Assembly: GCF_020379485.1 (NCBI RefSeq)
Contig: NC_063450.1
Span: forward strand, 51,297,374-51,361,373
DNA: 64,000 nucleotides
DNA from: Brassica napus
Taxonomy: Eukaryota > Streptophyta > Magnoliopsida > Brassicales > Brassicaceae
Direction of reading: 5' to 3'
Part shown: piece after piece, positions 1 through 9,083 of the stretch
How the letters are laid out: the number at the start of each line of letters is the position of its first letter
How positions within the stretch are numbered: position 1 is the first letter of the stretch
Notes under the pieces: model-generated
Told to the model about the DNA's origin: nothing
Seen by the model: only the letters and a program-made list of their open reading frames with translations
Databases searched by the model: none
Program-made: the position numbers and the translations under genes

Positions 1-1006
1 AGCGAGCTTGCAAGACTCCAAAAGCACGCTCGACATCCTTTCGGACAGCTTCTTGACGTTGAGCAAATAAAACTGCTTTCGGCCCTTGGGGTAGTTGAAT
101 CGATTGGATAAAAGTTGTCCATTTCGGGTAAATACCATCTGTGAGATAGTAAGTCATGTGATACTCTCTTCCATTGACATAGTAAGTGACTTCTGGCGTA
201 TGACCCTTTATAATGTCATCAAAAACAGGCGAGCGATCAAGAACATTGATATCGTTTAACGTACCTGGAGGTCCAAAAAATGCGTGCCATATCCAGAGAT
301 CGTATGAAGCAACCGCCTCTAAAACAATTGTTGGTTTACCCGAACCACGGGAATATTGCCCTTTCCAAGCGGTGGGACAATTCTTCCACTCCCAGTGCAT
401 ACAATCGATGCTTCCAATCATTCCGGGAAATCCTCGATACTCTCCAACATTAAGTAGACGTTGAAGATCAGCCGGTGTCGGTTTTCTTAGGTACTCATCG
501 CCAAACAAACATATAATCCCTTCGACGAAATTTTCCACGCATAACCGAGTTGTTGTTTCACCGAGCCGGAGGTATTCGTCGACCGCATCAGCCGCAGAAC
601 CATATGCCAATACACGAATGGCTGCAGTACACTTTTGAAGGGGAGAGAGACTACTCCTTCCGAGACCATCTTGCTTTTCCTTAAAGTAAAGAACTTCGTT
701 GGAGAGACGATCAACAATGCGCGTAAATAATGGTTTGTTCATTCTAAAACGTCGACGGAATAAATTTTCAGGATACGTTGGAGTATCACTAAAATAATCA
801 TTCCATAAACGGATATGCCCTTCCTCACGATTTCTTTCTATGTACGCTCATTTTTTTCTTTTCTTTCTCCGTTCTTCTTGATCACGATGAATGATTAAAT
901 TCTCAAAGGCTTGATCAAAATGTTGATCAAAGACCTCATCAAATGCATCATCAAAAGCATCATCATCAAAAGATTCATCTAAAGTATTTTGTGAAGAAGA
1001 AGCCAT
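1..1006 (-). pseudogene. Harbinger (ALP1-like) DDE transposase, one nonsense codon, 3' end outside window
   Basis: The reading frame starts at the ATG at 1006-1004 (MASSSQNTLDESFDDDAF) and runs to the window edge. It is broken by one in-frame TGA at 850-848, inside a lysine/arginine-rich stretch, probably CGA changed to TGA. Downstream of that stop I translated all 282 codons to position 2 and found no further stop. DDE motifs are visible: the first Asp in IGSIDCMHWEW, the second in LNDINVLDRSP, and the Glu in KDVERAFGVLQ, which lies at the window edge. Plant homologues are nuclear endonucleases that move the element; some, such as ALP1, were domesticated. The single stop suggests recent inactivation. 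The N-terminal Asp/Phe-rich segment is usual for this family. The last part of the protein is not in the window. Confidence 0.9.
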
Positions 1007-1599
1007 ATATGGTGATTGAAAATATGAGATGGTTTTTGTGAGTTTGTTGTTGTTGTGTTTGAAGAGAGGAGATGAGTTTGTTGTTGTTGTGTTTGAAGAG
1101 AGGAGAGGAGTTTGTTTTGGCGATTGATATAAAGAGAAGATGAGTGCATATAAATAGAGAAGATGAGTGCATATAAACACGTCCGTGATATACAAGTCCA
1201 CTTGACACTAACAGACATACAAGTCTGTGACATACAAGTCCGTGACATCCCCACACTCCACTTGAAACTAACAGACACGTACACATATAGACACATACAC
1301 ATAAAGACACTAACAGACACTCCACTCCGTGACTCGCTTCAGTCGAAGGCAAAACTCCAAAACTCATGTCACGCAAGCATCCTGGCCAAGACAAAGACAT
1401 ACATTAACATTAGCATGATAAGAAATATAAAATACTACAGACGAAGACAAATATTGACATTAACATAAAACATTTTATATCATCACTAACCAGACCATTA
1501 CAATAAAATCCTTGAGAACTTAAATATTTTAAAACTTAAGCTCTTTAACAGAGCTTTGAAATTCGAGAAACAAACATAATTAACTAACAATCACAACAC

Positions 1600-2514
1600 C
1601 TAATTAGACAGCAACAACTCTTTAGTTAACTTCTTCTTCAGAGCTACTTCATCATCATCTAGAGGTTCTTGTTTAGCCATGAGCCTGTCCAGAAGCTTCA
1701 TCTTCGACATCTTCTCCTTCCTAACTAACATGTTCTGAAGCTCACCAACGTCTTTCCCCTCAGTAATTGGTTTCTCCCCACGGGCTTTTGCAGCCTTAAC
1801 ACCAGGGGGACGAGATGTTCCTTCTACAGCAGCCTCATTTTCATTGACTTTCGAGCTTGCTCCTGAATGTGAACCGTCGGCAAACTTCCTCCTTTTCGAG
1901 CTGGTATCAGTTTTAGCAGTAGCGAGCTCACACCACTTCTGGTCGTTGCGAAGCTCGTTCCAGGCATGTTCGAGACCGAACTTCTTTTTTTGGTTATTGA
2001 AGAAGATCTCGTGGGCCAGTTTTAGAACGTCATTGTCATTCATGCCACTGGTTTTCTCTCTTGTGGCTGCTTCATACGCCCCTGAGGTAGTCAAGCTGCA
2101 AAGCAGCGACCAGAGCGTAAGGAAAGAAGGTCGTGGACAGCTACAGAGGATATAGTGCTCATTAGCGCGTGGTTGAACACGAGCAAAGACCCCGTTGTGG
2201 GGAATGAGCAGAAGTCTGTGGCTTTCTGGACCAGAGTTGCAGCATACTTCTCGGCTAGTCCTAAACTTGCAGCCTCTGAAAAACGAGAGGGTAGTCAATG
2301 CAAGCAACGTTGGCACAAGGTGAATGAAGCAGTTTGCAAGTTCTCAGGGGCGTATGAAGCAGCCACAAGAGAGAAAACCAGTGGCATGAATGACAAGAGA
2401 GAAAACCTTACGCTCTGGTCGCTGCTCTGCAGCTTTACTGCCAAAGACAACATTTTGTTGACTATTAAGTAGGTCAACAAAATTGGCAGAATCCTCAAAT
2501 GGATTAAAATCCAT
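1600..2514 (-). pseudogene. Harbinger second ORF (Myb/SANT-like DNA-binding, NAM-associated type) with inverted middle
   Basis: The start is at 2514-2512 (MDFNPFEDSANFVDLLNSQQ) and the C-terminal half occupies 2040-1600 on the same strand (NDVLKLAHEIFFNN through KKKLTKELLLSN). The central SANT-like segment, which should lie between them, is on the opposite (+) strand at about 2093-2396 and includes VLISAWLNTSKDPVVGNEQ and CKQRWHKVNEAVCKF. The protein therefore cannot be made as one chain. In related elements this protein partners the transposase and binds the element ends. The inverted segment is flanked on both sides by inverted duplicates (see the repeat entry). Length and order otherwise match the family. 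Confidence 0.85.
2033..2435. repeat. Inversion with duplicated breakpoints
   Basis: A 54-bp segment at 2033-2086 recurs as an exact reverse complement at 2343-2396. A second 30-bp segment at 2093-2122 recurs inverted at 2406-2435 with one mismatch. The two pairs bracket the inverted middle of the Harbinger second ORF. This is the pattern expected when a segment inverts after staggered breaks whose single strands are filled in, so each breakpoint sequence is present twice. The near-identity of the copies implies a recent event. Confidence 0.85.
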
Positions 2515-2535
2515 TTTCGAAGACAAGGATATAGT

Positions 2536-2738
2536 AGAAAGAGGAGACAGAGGAGAAAGAGGAGACAGAGGAGACAGAGGAGAAAGAGGAGACGGTGGAG
2601 AAAGAAGAGAAAGAGGAGACAGAGGAGACAGAGGAGACAGAGGAGAAAGAGGAGAAAGAGGAGACGGTGGAGAAAGATGAGACAGAGGAGAAAGAGGAGG
2701 CAGAGGAGCCGGAGGAGAAAGAGAAGGAAGAGCTATCA
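2536..2738 (+). repeat. Homopurine 9-bp minisatellite
   Basis: Tandem units of GGAGACAGA and GGAGAAAGA run for about 200 bp with almost no pyrimidine apart from C in GAC. It sits just upstream of the second Harbinger ORF start, in its leader. The RGD/RGE-like + strand translation and the SPLSPL-like - strand translation are by-products of the repeat, not genes. Such purine mirror tracts can form triplex DNA; that is inference here. Confidence 0.9.
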
Positions 2739-4214
2739 AGCTCATTCAGATGTTGGAGATTGAAGAGAAAGACAGTGGTTATAAATAATACAAGGAAGAG
2801 AGGTAGCATTCAAGACACCAACCCAAACAACTCAACACAAACAATTCATCATAGAAGCTTTTTAAAATTTATGTTTCAACTACTAGCAGACTTGAATGCT
2901 GATCGAATTGACACATATCTAACAACAAACAAAGGAGTTTCACAGAAGCTTTTTAAAATTTATCTAACCACAGAAGCTTTTTAAAATTTATGGTTCAACT
3001 TATGTTTCTATCTAACCATCAGTTCTATTTAATACCATACACAACCATCAACCATAAATCTAACACTTAACTACATCTTTAATTACACGAGTTTCAAATC
3101 ATCACAGAAGCTAACCACATCACTTCTAATTCAATTCATTTCATTTCATATCGGACCAGATGTTGGAGAGTAACACTAACCTGCATTGAAGAACCTTCCT
3201 GACCTCTCTTTCCACTTAGCAGATCAAACGCAAGTTGATCCCTCGTCTCACGTTGATCCTTTCATCTCACCACACAAAGGCAGAAACAAAATAAATTCAA
3301 TCAGCAAAAATAGCCAAATAAACATTGATGAACTTGCAACAAACAAAACGAGCTTGGAAAAAAAATTGTTCCAGCTAAACCCAACAGAATCATATGACAG
3401 AAACATTATCAAAATAAATTCACTTGCAACAAACAAATCACAACTTATGAAGCCACAATCAGAGACATGCATCATTGAAGAACATGAAACAGAAGCATTA
3501 CCTGTACGAATCGCGGAGAGGCATCGACAGAGAGCTCTGTCGCCGTGGAGGAGAGCCACCGACAGATAGCCATATATCGCCGTCGACGACTACCACCGCG
3601 AGAAAGAATCGAACCTACAAACCAAACAAACCTGCAGTCGGAACAAGAATAAGTGTAGAATAAAACATGCATGCTTGAAGAACACAACAAACACTTTAAA
3701 TTTACCTTCAGATTCCAGTTTATCGACCCAGAAAGAGAGTGCCGTCCTTCGCCGACGAGAAGCCCCACGGAGAGGGAGATAATCGACGATTTCCTTCATC
3801 GACGTCAGCCACCGAGAGAGAGAGGTCTGGCTTCGTTTCCTCCAGGAGTCACAAAGAGAAAGAGAGAGAGAATCGCCCTTTCGTCTGCGAGCCACAGAGA
3901 GAGACGATCTCGTTTCGTCTGAGTCCCATGGAGACATGGAGTTTCGCCGGCAAGTCGAAGAACCATGGAGGAAGAGAGAATCGCCTTCTCGGAAAGGTAG
4001 GTGGAGAGGTTTCGAGAGAAAGAGAGAATGAACCAAAACAAACCGTAGACGCTCTTTCTCTCTCTTCTTCCTTTGCCTACACGTGTCTCTCAAATACGGT
4101 CTCTACCTTACCCCAATTAAGCGACGTCTCCAACGTTTATTGTGTTTTTGATTTAATTTTAATGCACAATTAAATTAAGAGACCCCCTAAAGACCACCGA
4201 TAATGGTGCTCTTA

Positions 4215-4744
4215 TCTCTTTATTCATTCACCAAGTTGTTTGGGGAAAAAAATATGCTTTGTTATCGTATAGCAGTGTCCAATTGAAACCGGTTAAATCT
4301 TATCTAAATACCAAGAATATTGTATATAATTTGTATAGTCGTAAAATAAATGTAGCATATAATATATTTTGATACAAACATGGAAAATTAATATGTTCCT
4401 CACTTCCTCCTGTTTTTAGTACAAATATTTTATTTAAATAGTTTAAATTTATTTGACAAAAAATCACACATCATTTTTTTTTGGTAAGAAAATCACACAT
4501 CATTGAAAGTACTGATTAGATATTTTTACAACAAATCAAATTTGAACGAAAATGAATATATGCACTATATAATTAGGGTTTTATGATCAGAAGTAGAAGA
4601 AAAGGTCAGTAACACACTAAACCAATTTTTGTGTGTTTATGTCTTTATGATCATTCTACAATTCTTTTAAGAGTGTTTTTATTATTTGATTATTTTGTTA
4701 TCCTGATTAATGTATCCTGCATACCATTCGATTTATGTCCCTTG
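4215..4744. other. AT-rich spacer
   Basis: AT-rich non-coding sequence right of the Harbinger terminus. I see no ORF of note, RNA gene or terminal repeat. Confidence 0.6.
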
Positions 4745-4957
4745 TCACAGTACACAACAATCGAAGATACCAAATCTTTCCTTTGAAACCTTTTTGGGCT
4801 TGGCCTTCTCAACAACAGGCTTCACCTTCCTAACCACAGTAGTCACTGCCAATTGCTTTTCTCCTAAAAGCCCGCCTGTTTCTATTATTTCTCGTCTAAG
4901 CTTCTCAACTGGATCACCAACAGTCACTTTGGTTCCACTACTGTGTTGTAACAACAC
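4745..4957 (-). other. Unrecognised coding-like fragment
   Basis: A 70-residue - strand frame with a lysine- and valine-rich, codon-like composition (VEKLRREIIETGGLLGEKQL, then VVRKVKPVVEKAKPKK) that differs from the AT-rich surroundings. No family is recognised. It ends in a stop at 4745 and has no convincing start or splice sites. It could be a captured gene fragment or a chance ORF. A stretch of about 230 bp without features follows up to the next LINE fragment. Confidence 0.3.
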
Positions 4958-5207
4958 TTGGATATCTACTCAAATATAGATGTAGTCATATAAATCTTCG
5001 TTTTAGAAAGGTTGTTACTTAGATGTCCAGTTATTTGATTAGAGTACAAATTTAATGTGTTTCTTTAAAAAACAAAATTACTTTTTTCGCATTTAAACGC
5101 TTTATATTTTAGTTTTTTTTTCCGTCAACTTAAACATACTCAAACAGATTCTGAAAACCATGTCGGGTGCTCCGTATTCATGTGAACAACAAAAAAACGG
5201 CTGTCTC

Positions 5208-5590
5208 TTAGTACAGCGTGTGGGGCTGTCTTCTAGCACTGCGTGCGAGGCTGTCCGGCTTAGTATTTTGCGTCATTGATACATGAATGATCTTTGAGCT
5301 TATAAAACTTTCTCTGAGGATCTTGATGTCTTCCAAATAACTTGCAAAACTGGTCAGTCTTCTGGTTCCAAAACCATCTTCACCAATTGAGAACAATCTG
5401 TTGCAAATGTGACGAATGTTTGACGTAAATTCTGCATACACTCCATTGCCCAAACTAAAGCTTCCACATCTGCATGAAGAGAGGAAAGACAAGCACGGAC
5501 GTTTCGTGCGCCCATCAGTCCATCAAAGCATTTCAAAATACTATATCAACCTTATCTGAATTCACAAGTTCCTTCCATGAGCCATCTTTA
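5208..5590 (-). pseudogene. LINE-associated RNase H domain fragment
   Basis: Read on the - strand from 5590, the sequence starts DGSWKELVNSDKVDIVF and continues in another frame with KCFDGLMGARNVRACLSSLH and ADVEALVWAMECMQNLRQTF. After a further frame change it gives SYLEDIKILRES and NTKPDSLARSARRQP. This is the RNase H-like domain found at the 3' end of many plant LINE ORF2 proteins. At least two frameshifts break it. The neighbouring LINE at 5923-13320 ends without such a domain, so this looks like a remnant of a separate, older LINE insertion. Confidence 0.8.
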
Positions 5591-5922
5591 TATTTTAGTT
5601 TTACATTTAAAATTTGATGTTTAAAATATAATTAATAAATTAAATTTAAAAACTAAAACATAAATTAAAATGTAAAAATATGAATAGTACATTAATTTTG
5701 ATATTTTCCATCGATAAAAATTGAAGTAAAATAGATTTTTTAAAAGTAAGCGGGCAAAAGTTTGACTAAGTTAATATTATCTTTTGTTTGTTATATACAC
5801 TAAAGTTGCAGCAAACGAAAATAGTTTAAAATCCTTCAAATGATCAAATATACTTTGGTCAAAGGCTAAATAATACCAAATTGATCTAGCATATAATTAG
5901 TCTTCCCCCTAATTTATTCAAA
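5591..5922. other. AT-rich spacer
   Basis: Low-complexity AT-rich DNA between two LINE-derived segments; nothing recognised. Confidence 0.6.
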
Positions 5923-6062
5923 TTTTTTTTTTAAATGAATATAAAATTTTATTCAATCAAAACTTTGTACATCAAGTGCTTCTATTTTGTTTGTAAGAGA
6001 TTTCTATACTCTAGATTATGTGGAAAGCCTTCTCCTCATGGTGGTGTCTCTCTTGTTGCAAA

Positions 6063-6953
6063 TCAAGTGATCAAGCTCTCCTCAAGATACTTGTGCCCCA
6101 GTCCCTTTACTGAGAGTAACTTGAGTCTGATTGTTTTATCTACAAACTTGGTGATGACACTCGCAGTTTGCAGCTGTTCTCCATGTCTACGGGCATTTCG
6201 CTCTCTCCACAGCGCATGTACCGTAGCTTGAAAGGTGTAGCCGATAAGGAACTTCTTCGTCGGTGGCAAGCTTGTATTAGAGATGATCTCTACAATGTCG
6301 TTCCTAGATGTAGTGAACGCATTTTGGAGAATCCCACCAGCCAGTGCCTTCCGGATTTGCCTTGAGTAGTTACAGCTGAAGAAGAGGTGTTGGCAGGTTT
6401 CGTCAGCTGCATCACAGAGCACACAAGTTGTGTTTACTGTAGCTTGCCACCGTTGTATCCTATCGCATGTCTGCAGTCGTTGTCGGAGTGCTACCCATAC
6501 GAGGAAGGAATATTTCGGCGTGGACTGTGTGAACTAAATCCCCTTACTCCACTCACAGACTGTCTGAGACTATCGCAATTGCAGCCATGTTTTCTTTGCA
6601 GAGAACCCGCTTGCATACTTCCCATCTCTCTGCTTCCAAAGAGGAATGTCCTCTTCCCAACTGTCTCCATTTTGCAGCGCTTCTAACACGTTCTCAATCT
6701 CATTTAAAAAACTCTCACGGTGTCCTCTTCTCTAGTGATTACTCAGAACATCTGCAAAAACAGCCTTATCAGATATGCCCAAAGCGATGCACCCTCGTTC
6801 TCCCATCACATCCTTCAAACAGCCAAGCGTCGACCACAAATCATACCAGAAAGAGGTTTCTCTTCCATTCTTCACTTCTCTTTTGAAAAACTGCTTCGCA
6901 AGATCACGTAGCTTCAGTAATTTCTGCCATACCCATGATCCCGAGGTTGTGTT
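6063..6953 (-). pseudogene. LINE ORF2, 3' part with zf-RVT domain
   Basis: Continuation of ORF2 beyond the solo LTR. It resumes with TSGSWVWQKLLKLRDLAKQF and the FWYDLWSTLGCLKD motif, then in a later frame gives CDAADETCQHLFFSCNYSRQ, a Cys/His cluster typical of the zf-RVT region, and ends KLLSVKGLGHKYLEESLIT with a stop at 6063. Frame changes between 6730 and 6420 add to the damage. About 130 bp of 3' untranslated sequence follows to the poly(A) tract. Confidence 0.85.
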
Positions 6954-7097
6954 TGTCGCATCCCCGATCCTGAATAGGATCGTTGGGACGGCCATGGATC
7001 GAGGAAACGTACTAGCCAGTCTTGAGACATGAAGGCAGGCGTTCCATGGCCAAGAAAGAAGGTTAAGAACTTAAGGAGACTTAGACTTAACCTTATA

Positions 7098-7272
7098 AGA
7101 GCAAAGAGACAGCTAGGACGAGTAAGACAGTAGCTGGAAGAAGTATTCGAGTAGCTCGACCAGCTCAACGGAGCTAGGTTAAGTTCACTCCAACTCAACC
7201 ACTACTAAGTCAGCTCCACTAGCTGGACTACTAGCTCACTCAGCTGATGCAGCTGGGAGTCAGCTCATCTCA
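7098..7272. repeat. AGCT-dense cluster in LTR
   Basis: About twelve AGCT tetramers occur in about 170 bp, mostly as CAGCT, TAGCT or AGCTC/AGCTG. They are irregularly spaced, so this is not a simple tandem repeat. Confidence 0.6.
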
Positions 7273-7552
7273 GCTAGACAGACTGTTCGGGTTTCGGGCC
7301 GATGGTCTGAGTCCGGGCCAGTGGTGGGCTGTGAGGTCCAGCCATGAGGCCATGGTTTGTTGGGTCTTTGGACAAAGACGTGGGCTAAGTCTAGAGGGCT
7401 TGGGGAGTGGGTTGGGCTTGTGACCGACCCCAAACCCAATCAGAAAGGGCGATGGAGTGCTAGTGGCCGAGAAGGCACAACTCTTGGCCGATGGTGCCCA
7501 TTTGCTAGCAAGTCGTGCATGTTCGTGGGGCAAGACTTACCCCCTCGTTTTC

Positions 7553-7560
7553 TATAAATA
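7553..7560 (+). promoter_or_regulatory. Probable LTR TATA box
   Basis: TATAAATA lies about 600 bp into the solo LTR and is followed by a GAGA-rich stretch, as in many plant LTR promoters. It would drive transcription rightward, antisense to the host LINE. Confidence 0.5.
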
Positions 7561-8082
7561 TGGGGGCCCTCCTATTGATTTCATTATCCAATTCCAGAGT
7601 AAAATACTCAGAGAAAAACGTAGAGAGAGAGAGAAAAAGAGAGAGAGAGAGTTCCGGCCAAGGAAAGGCCGAGTTTAGGGTGGTTAGGTTTCCGGCGACT
7701 CTGATCGTTTGTGAAGCAATCTCTGATCAAGATGGGAGACCAAGATAAGGAGAAGAACGTGGAGAACCCAGAGGTGGTTCAGAAGGTATGTGATGGGCCG
7801 TGGCTCCATCAGACCGAACGGACGGTCCATGCGATCGCACCGCGGCTCTGTCGGTTCCTAAGTCCCATCCGGCTTCTCTTACTTGTGTTCTATCCGATCT
7901 CTTTCTGTTCTTTCTGTTTATACACAAAGGGTTGTGTTGGTTCAGTCCAAGGGACACGTCCCTAGACTTGGCCATTCATAACCGAACCGCTAGCCTTGAC
8001 ACGGGTCGGCTATGCGGATGGTTCGAATCACACCATGGACTGGGCGGTTGGGATAAACGGTTGGACATGTCCCAAAAGGCAC

Positions 8083-8235
8083 GAGTTGCCAAAGGTCACG
8101 AGTTACCAAGGGTTGTGAGTTACCAAAGGTCACGAGTTACCAAAGGTTGTGAGTTGCGAAAGGGTGTAAATAACCAAAGGGTACAAGTTGCCAAGGGTTA
8201 CGAACATCAAAAGGTACGAGGACCAAGAGGTACCA
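8083..8235 (+). repeat. 17-bp tandem array in LTR
   Basis: A unit close to CGAGTTACCAAAGGTCA recurs every 17 bp (starts near 8083, 8100, 8117, 8134, 8151, 8168, 8185, 8202, 8219). Alternate copies differ, giving a 34-bp higher-order period in the first part. Confidence 0.8.
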
Positions 8236-9083
8236 AGGACCGGAGGGGTGCATGTTCCAAATGGTGTCTGTTGAGACAGGTTGTGTCCAATCCTTATGGA
8301 TCAGTCTATGACTTGCTAAGTCAAGACATGGTTCACGGTTTGTCTAAGCCAGGAAAGAGTCGCATGGTCTGATCGGTTGCTAAGCCTACCGGATTGGGCT
8401 TGAGGCTTACTCGGCCATTTGGATCCAGGCCCAAGGCTGGATCAGGTAAGGAAGTCCGTTGGGCCATTGAGCCGGACTTCATGGACCGGTCGCACCTAGA
8501 TTCTATCCGATTAGACTGATTGGTCTTTGGGATGATCCGGACCTGTTCGTGTGTTCTGCTTATCTATTCTGGACCGTCTATCTGATTCTAAGTCAAGGGG
8601 TGGTTGGTTGAATGACTTAGGATACGGTAGATGGGTTCACATCTTTTTATTATTATATTGTCTGAGGTTTATCTATGTTCTAGGAACCAAGCCAAGCATT
8701 GTAGAATCGTCCAGTTCTATTCTCGGTTATGATTAATGCTTATCTGGTTGTGGTTTCAGGAACCAAGGATGGTTCTGGTCAAGCCAAGGAGCCGTGAAGG
8801 CTCGGTCAGTGAGAGGCTGTGTAACGTGTGGTTAGATGATGCTAGGGATGAACTAGTGATTGTCTATGAAACTGTTAAGAAGTTGTGTATTGGATCTCAT
8901 GTTTCTAAGTAATACAATTTATACACATTTATATTCCACTGTGCAATCTGTTCGTTTGTTTATGAACCTCATATTCGAATATGACTTAGTAAATAAAGAC
9001 TTAAAATGAATCAAACAAGCAAAGAAATTAATAAGTAAGCATTCGTATCCAGTTGGGTCGAGAGACCAGGATCGGGTCTTACA

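Larger units (their letters stand above)
1..4211 (-). mobile_element. PIF/Harbinger DNA transposon, cut by window start
   Basis: Two ORFs on the - strand, a DDE transposase and a Myb/SANT-like protein, are the standard gene pair of plant PIF/Harbinger elements. The right terminus is inferred at 4211: read inward on the - strand it starts GAGCACCATTATCGGTGGTC and is followed outside by TTA, the usual Harbinger target duplication. The other terminus lies left of the window, so the terminal inverted repeat cannot be confirmed. About 1.5 kb of non-coding sequence (2740-4211) separates the second ORF from the right end. Confidence 0.7.
6954..9083 (+). mobile_element. Solo LTR, 2130 bp, inserted in the LINE
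   Basis: The insert begins TGTCGCATCCCC and ends GGGTCTTACA. It is flanked by the 5-bp duplication GTGTT (6949-6953 and 9084-9088), and the LINE reading resumes cleanly on either side. No gag or pol coding sequence and no second LTR copy are seen inside, so this is best explained as a solo LTR left by recombination between the two ends of a large, probably Gypsy-type, element. Inside are a TATAAATA box (7553-7560), a GA-rich tract (7620-7655), a 17-bp tandem array and an AGCT-dense cluster. Orientation is inferred from the TATA box. The small ORFs inside are not supported as genes. Confidence 0.8.

Noticed and set aside
2483..2680. Collagen-like RGD/RGE protein ORF on the + strand
   Set aside because: It is only the translation of a purine minisatellite in a transposon leader.
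5208..5590. RNase H fragment as the 3' end of the LINE at 5923-13320
   Set aside because: That LINE has its own stop, 3' UTR and poly(A) tract before this fragment, so it is a separate remnant.
7270..8372. Several 60-190 codon ORFs within 7270-8372
   Set aside because: They lie inside a non-coding solo LTR, overlap one another on both strands and match no family; the longest spans the 17-bp array.
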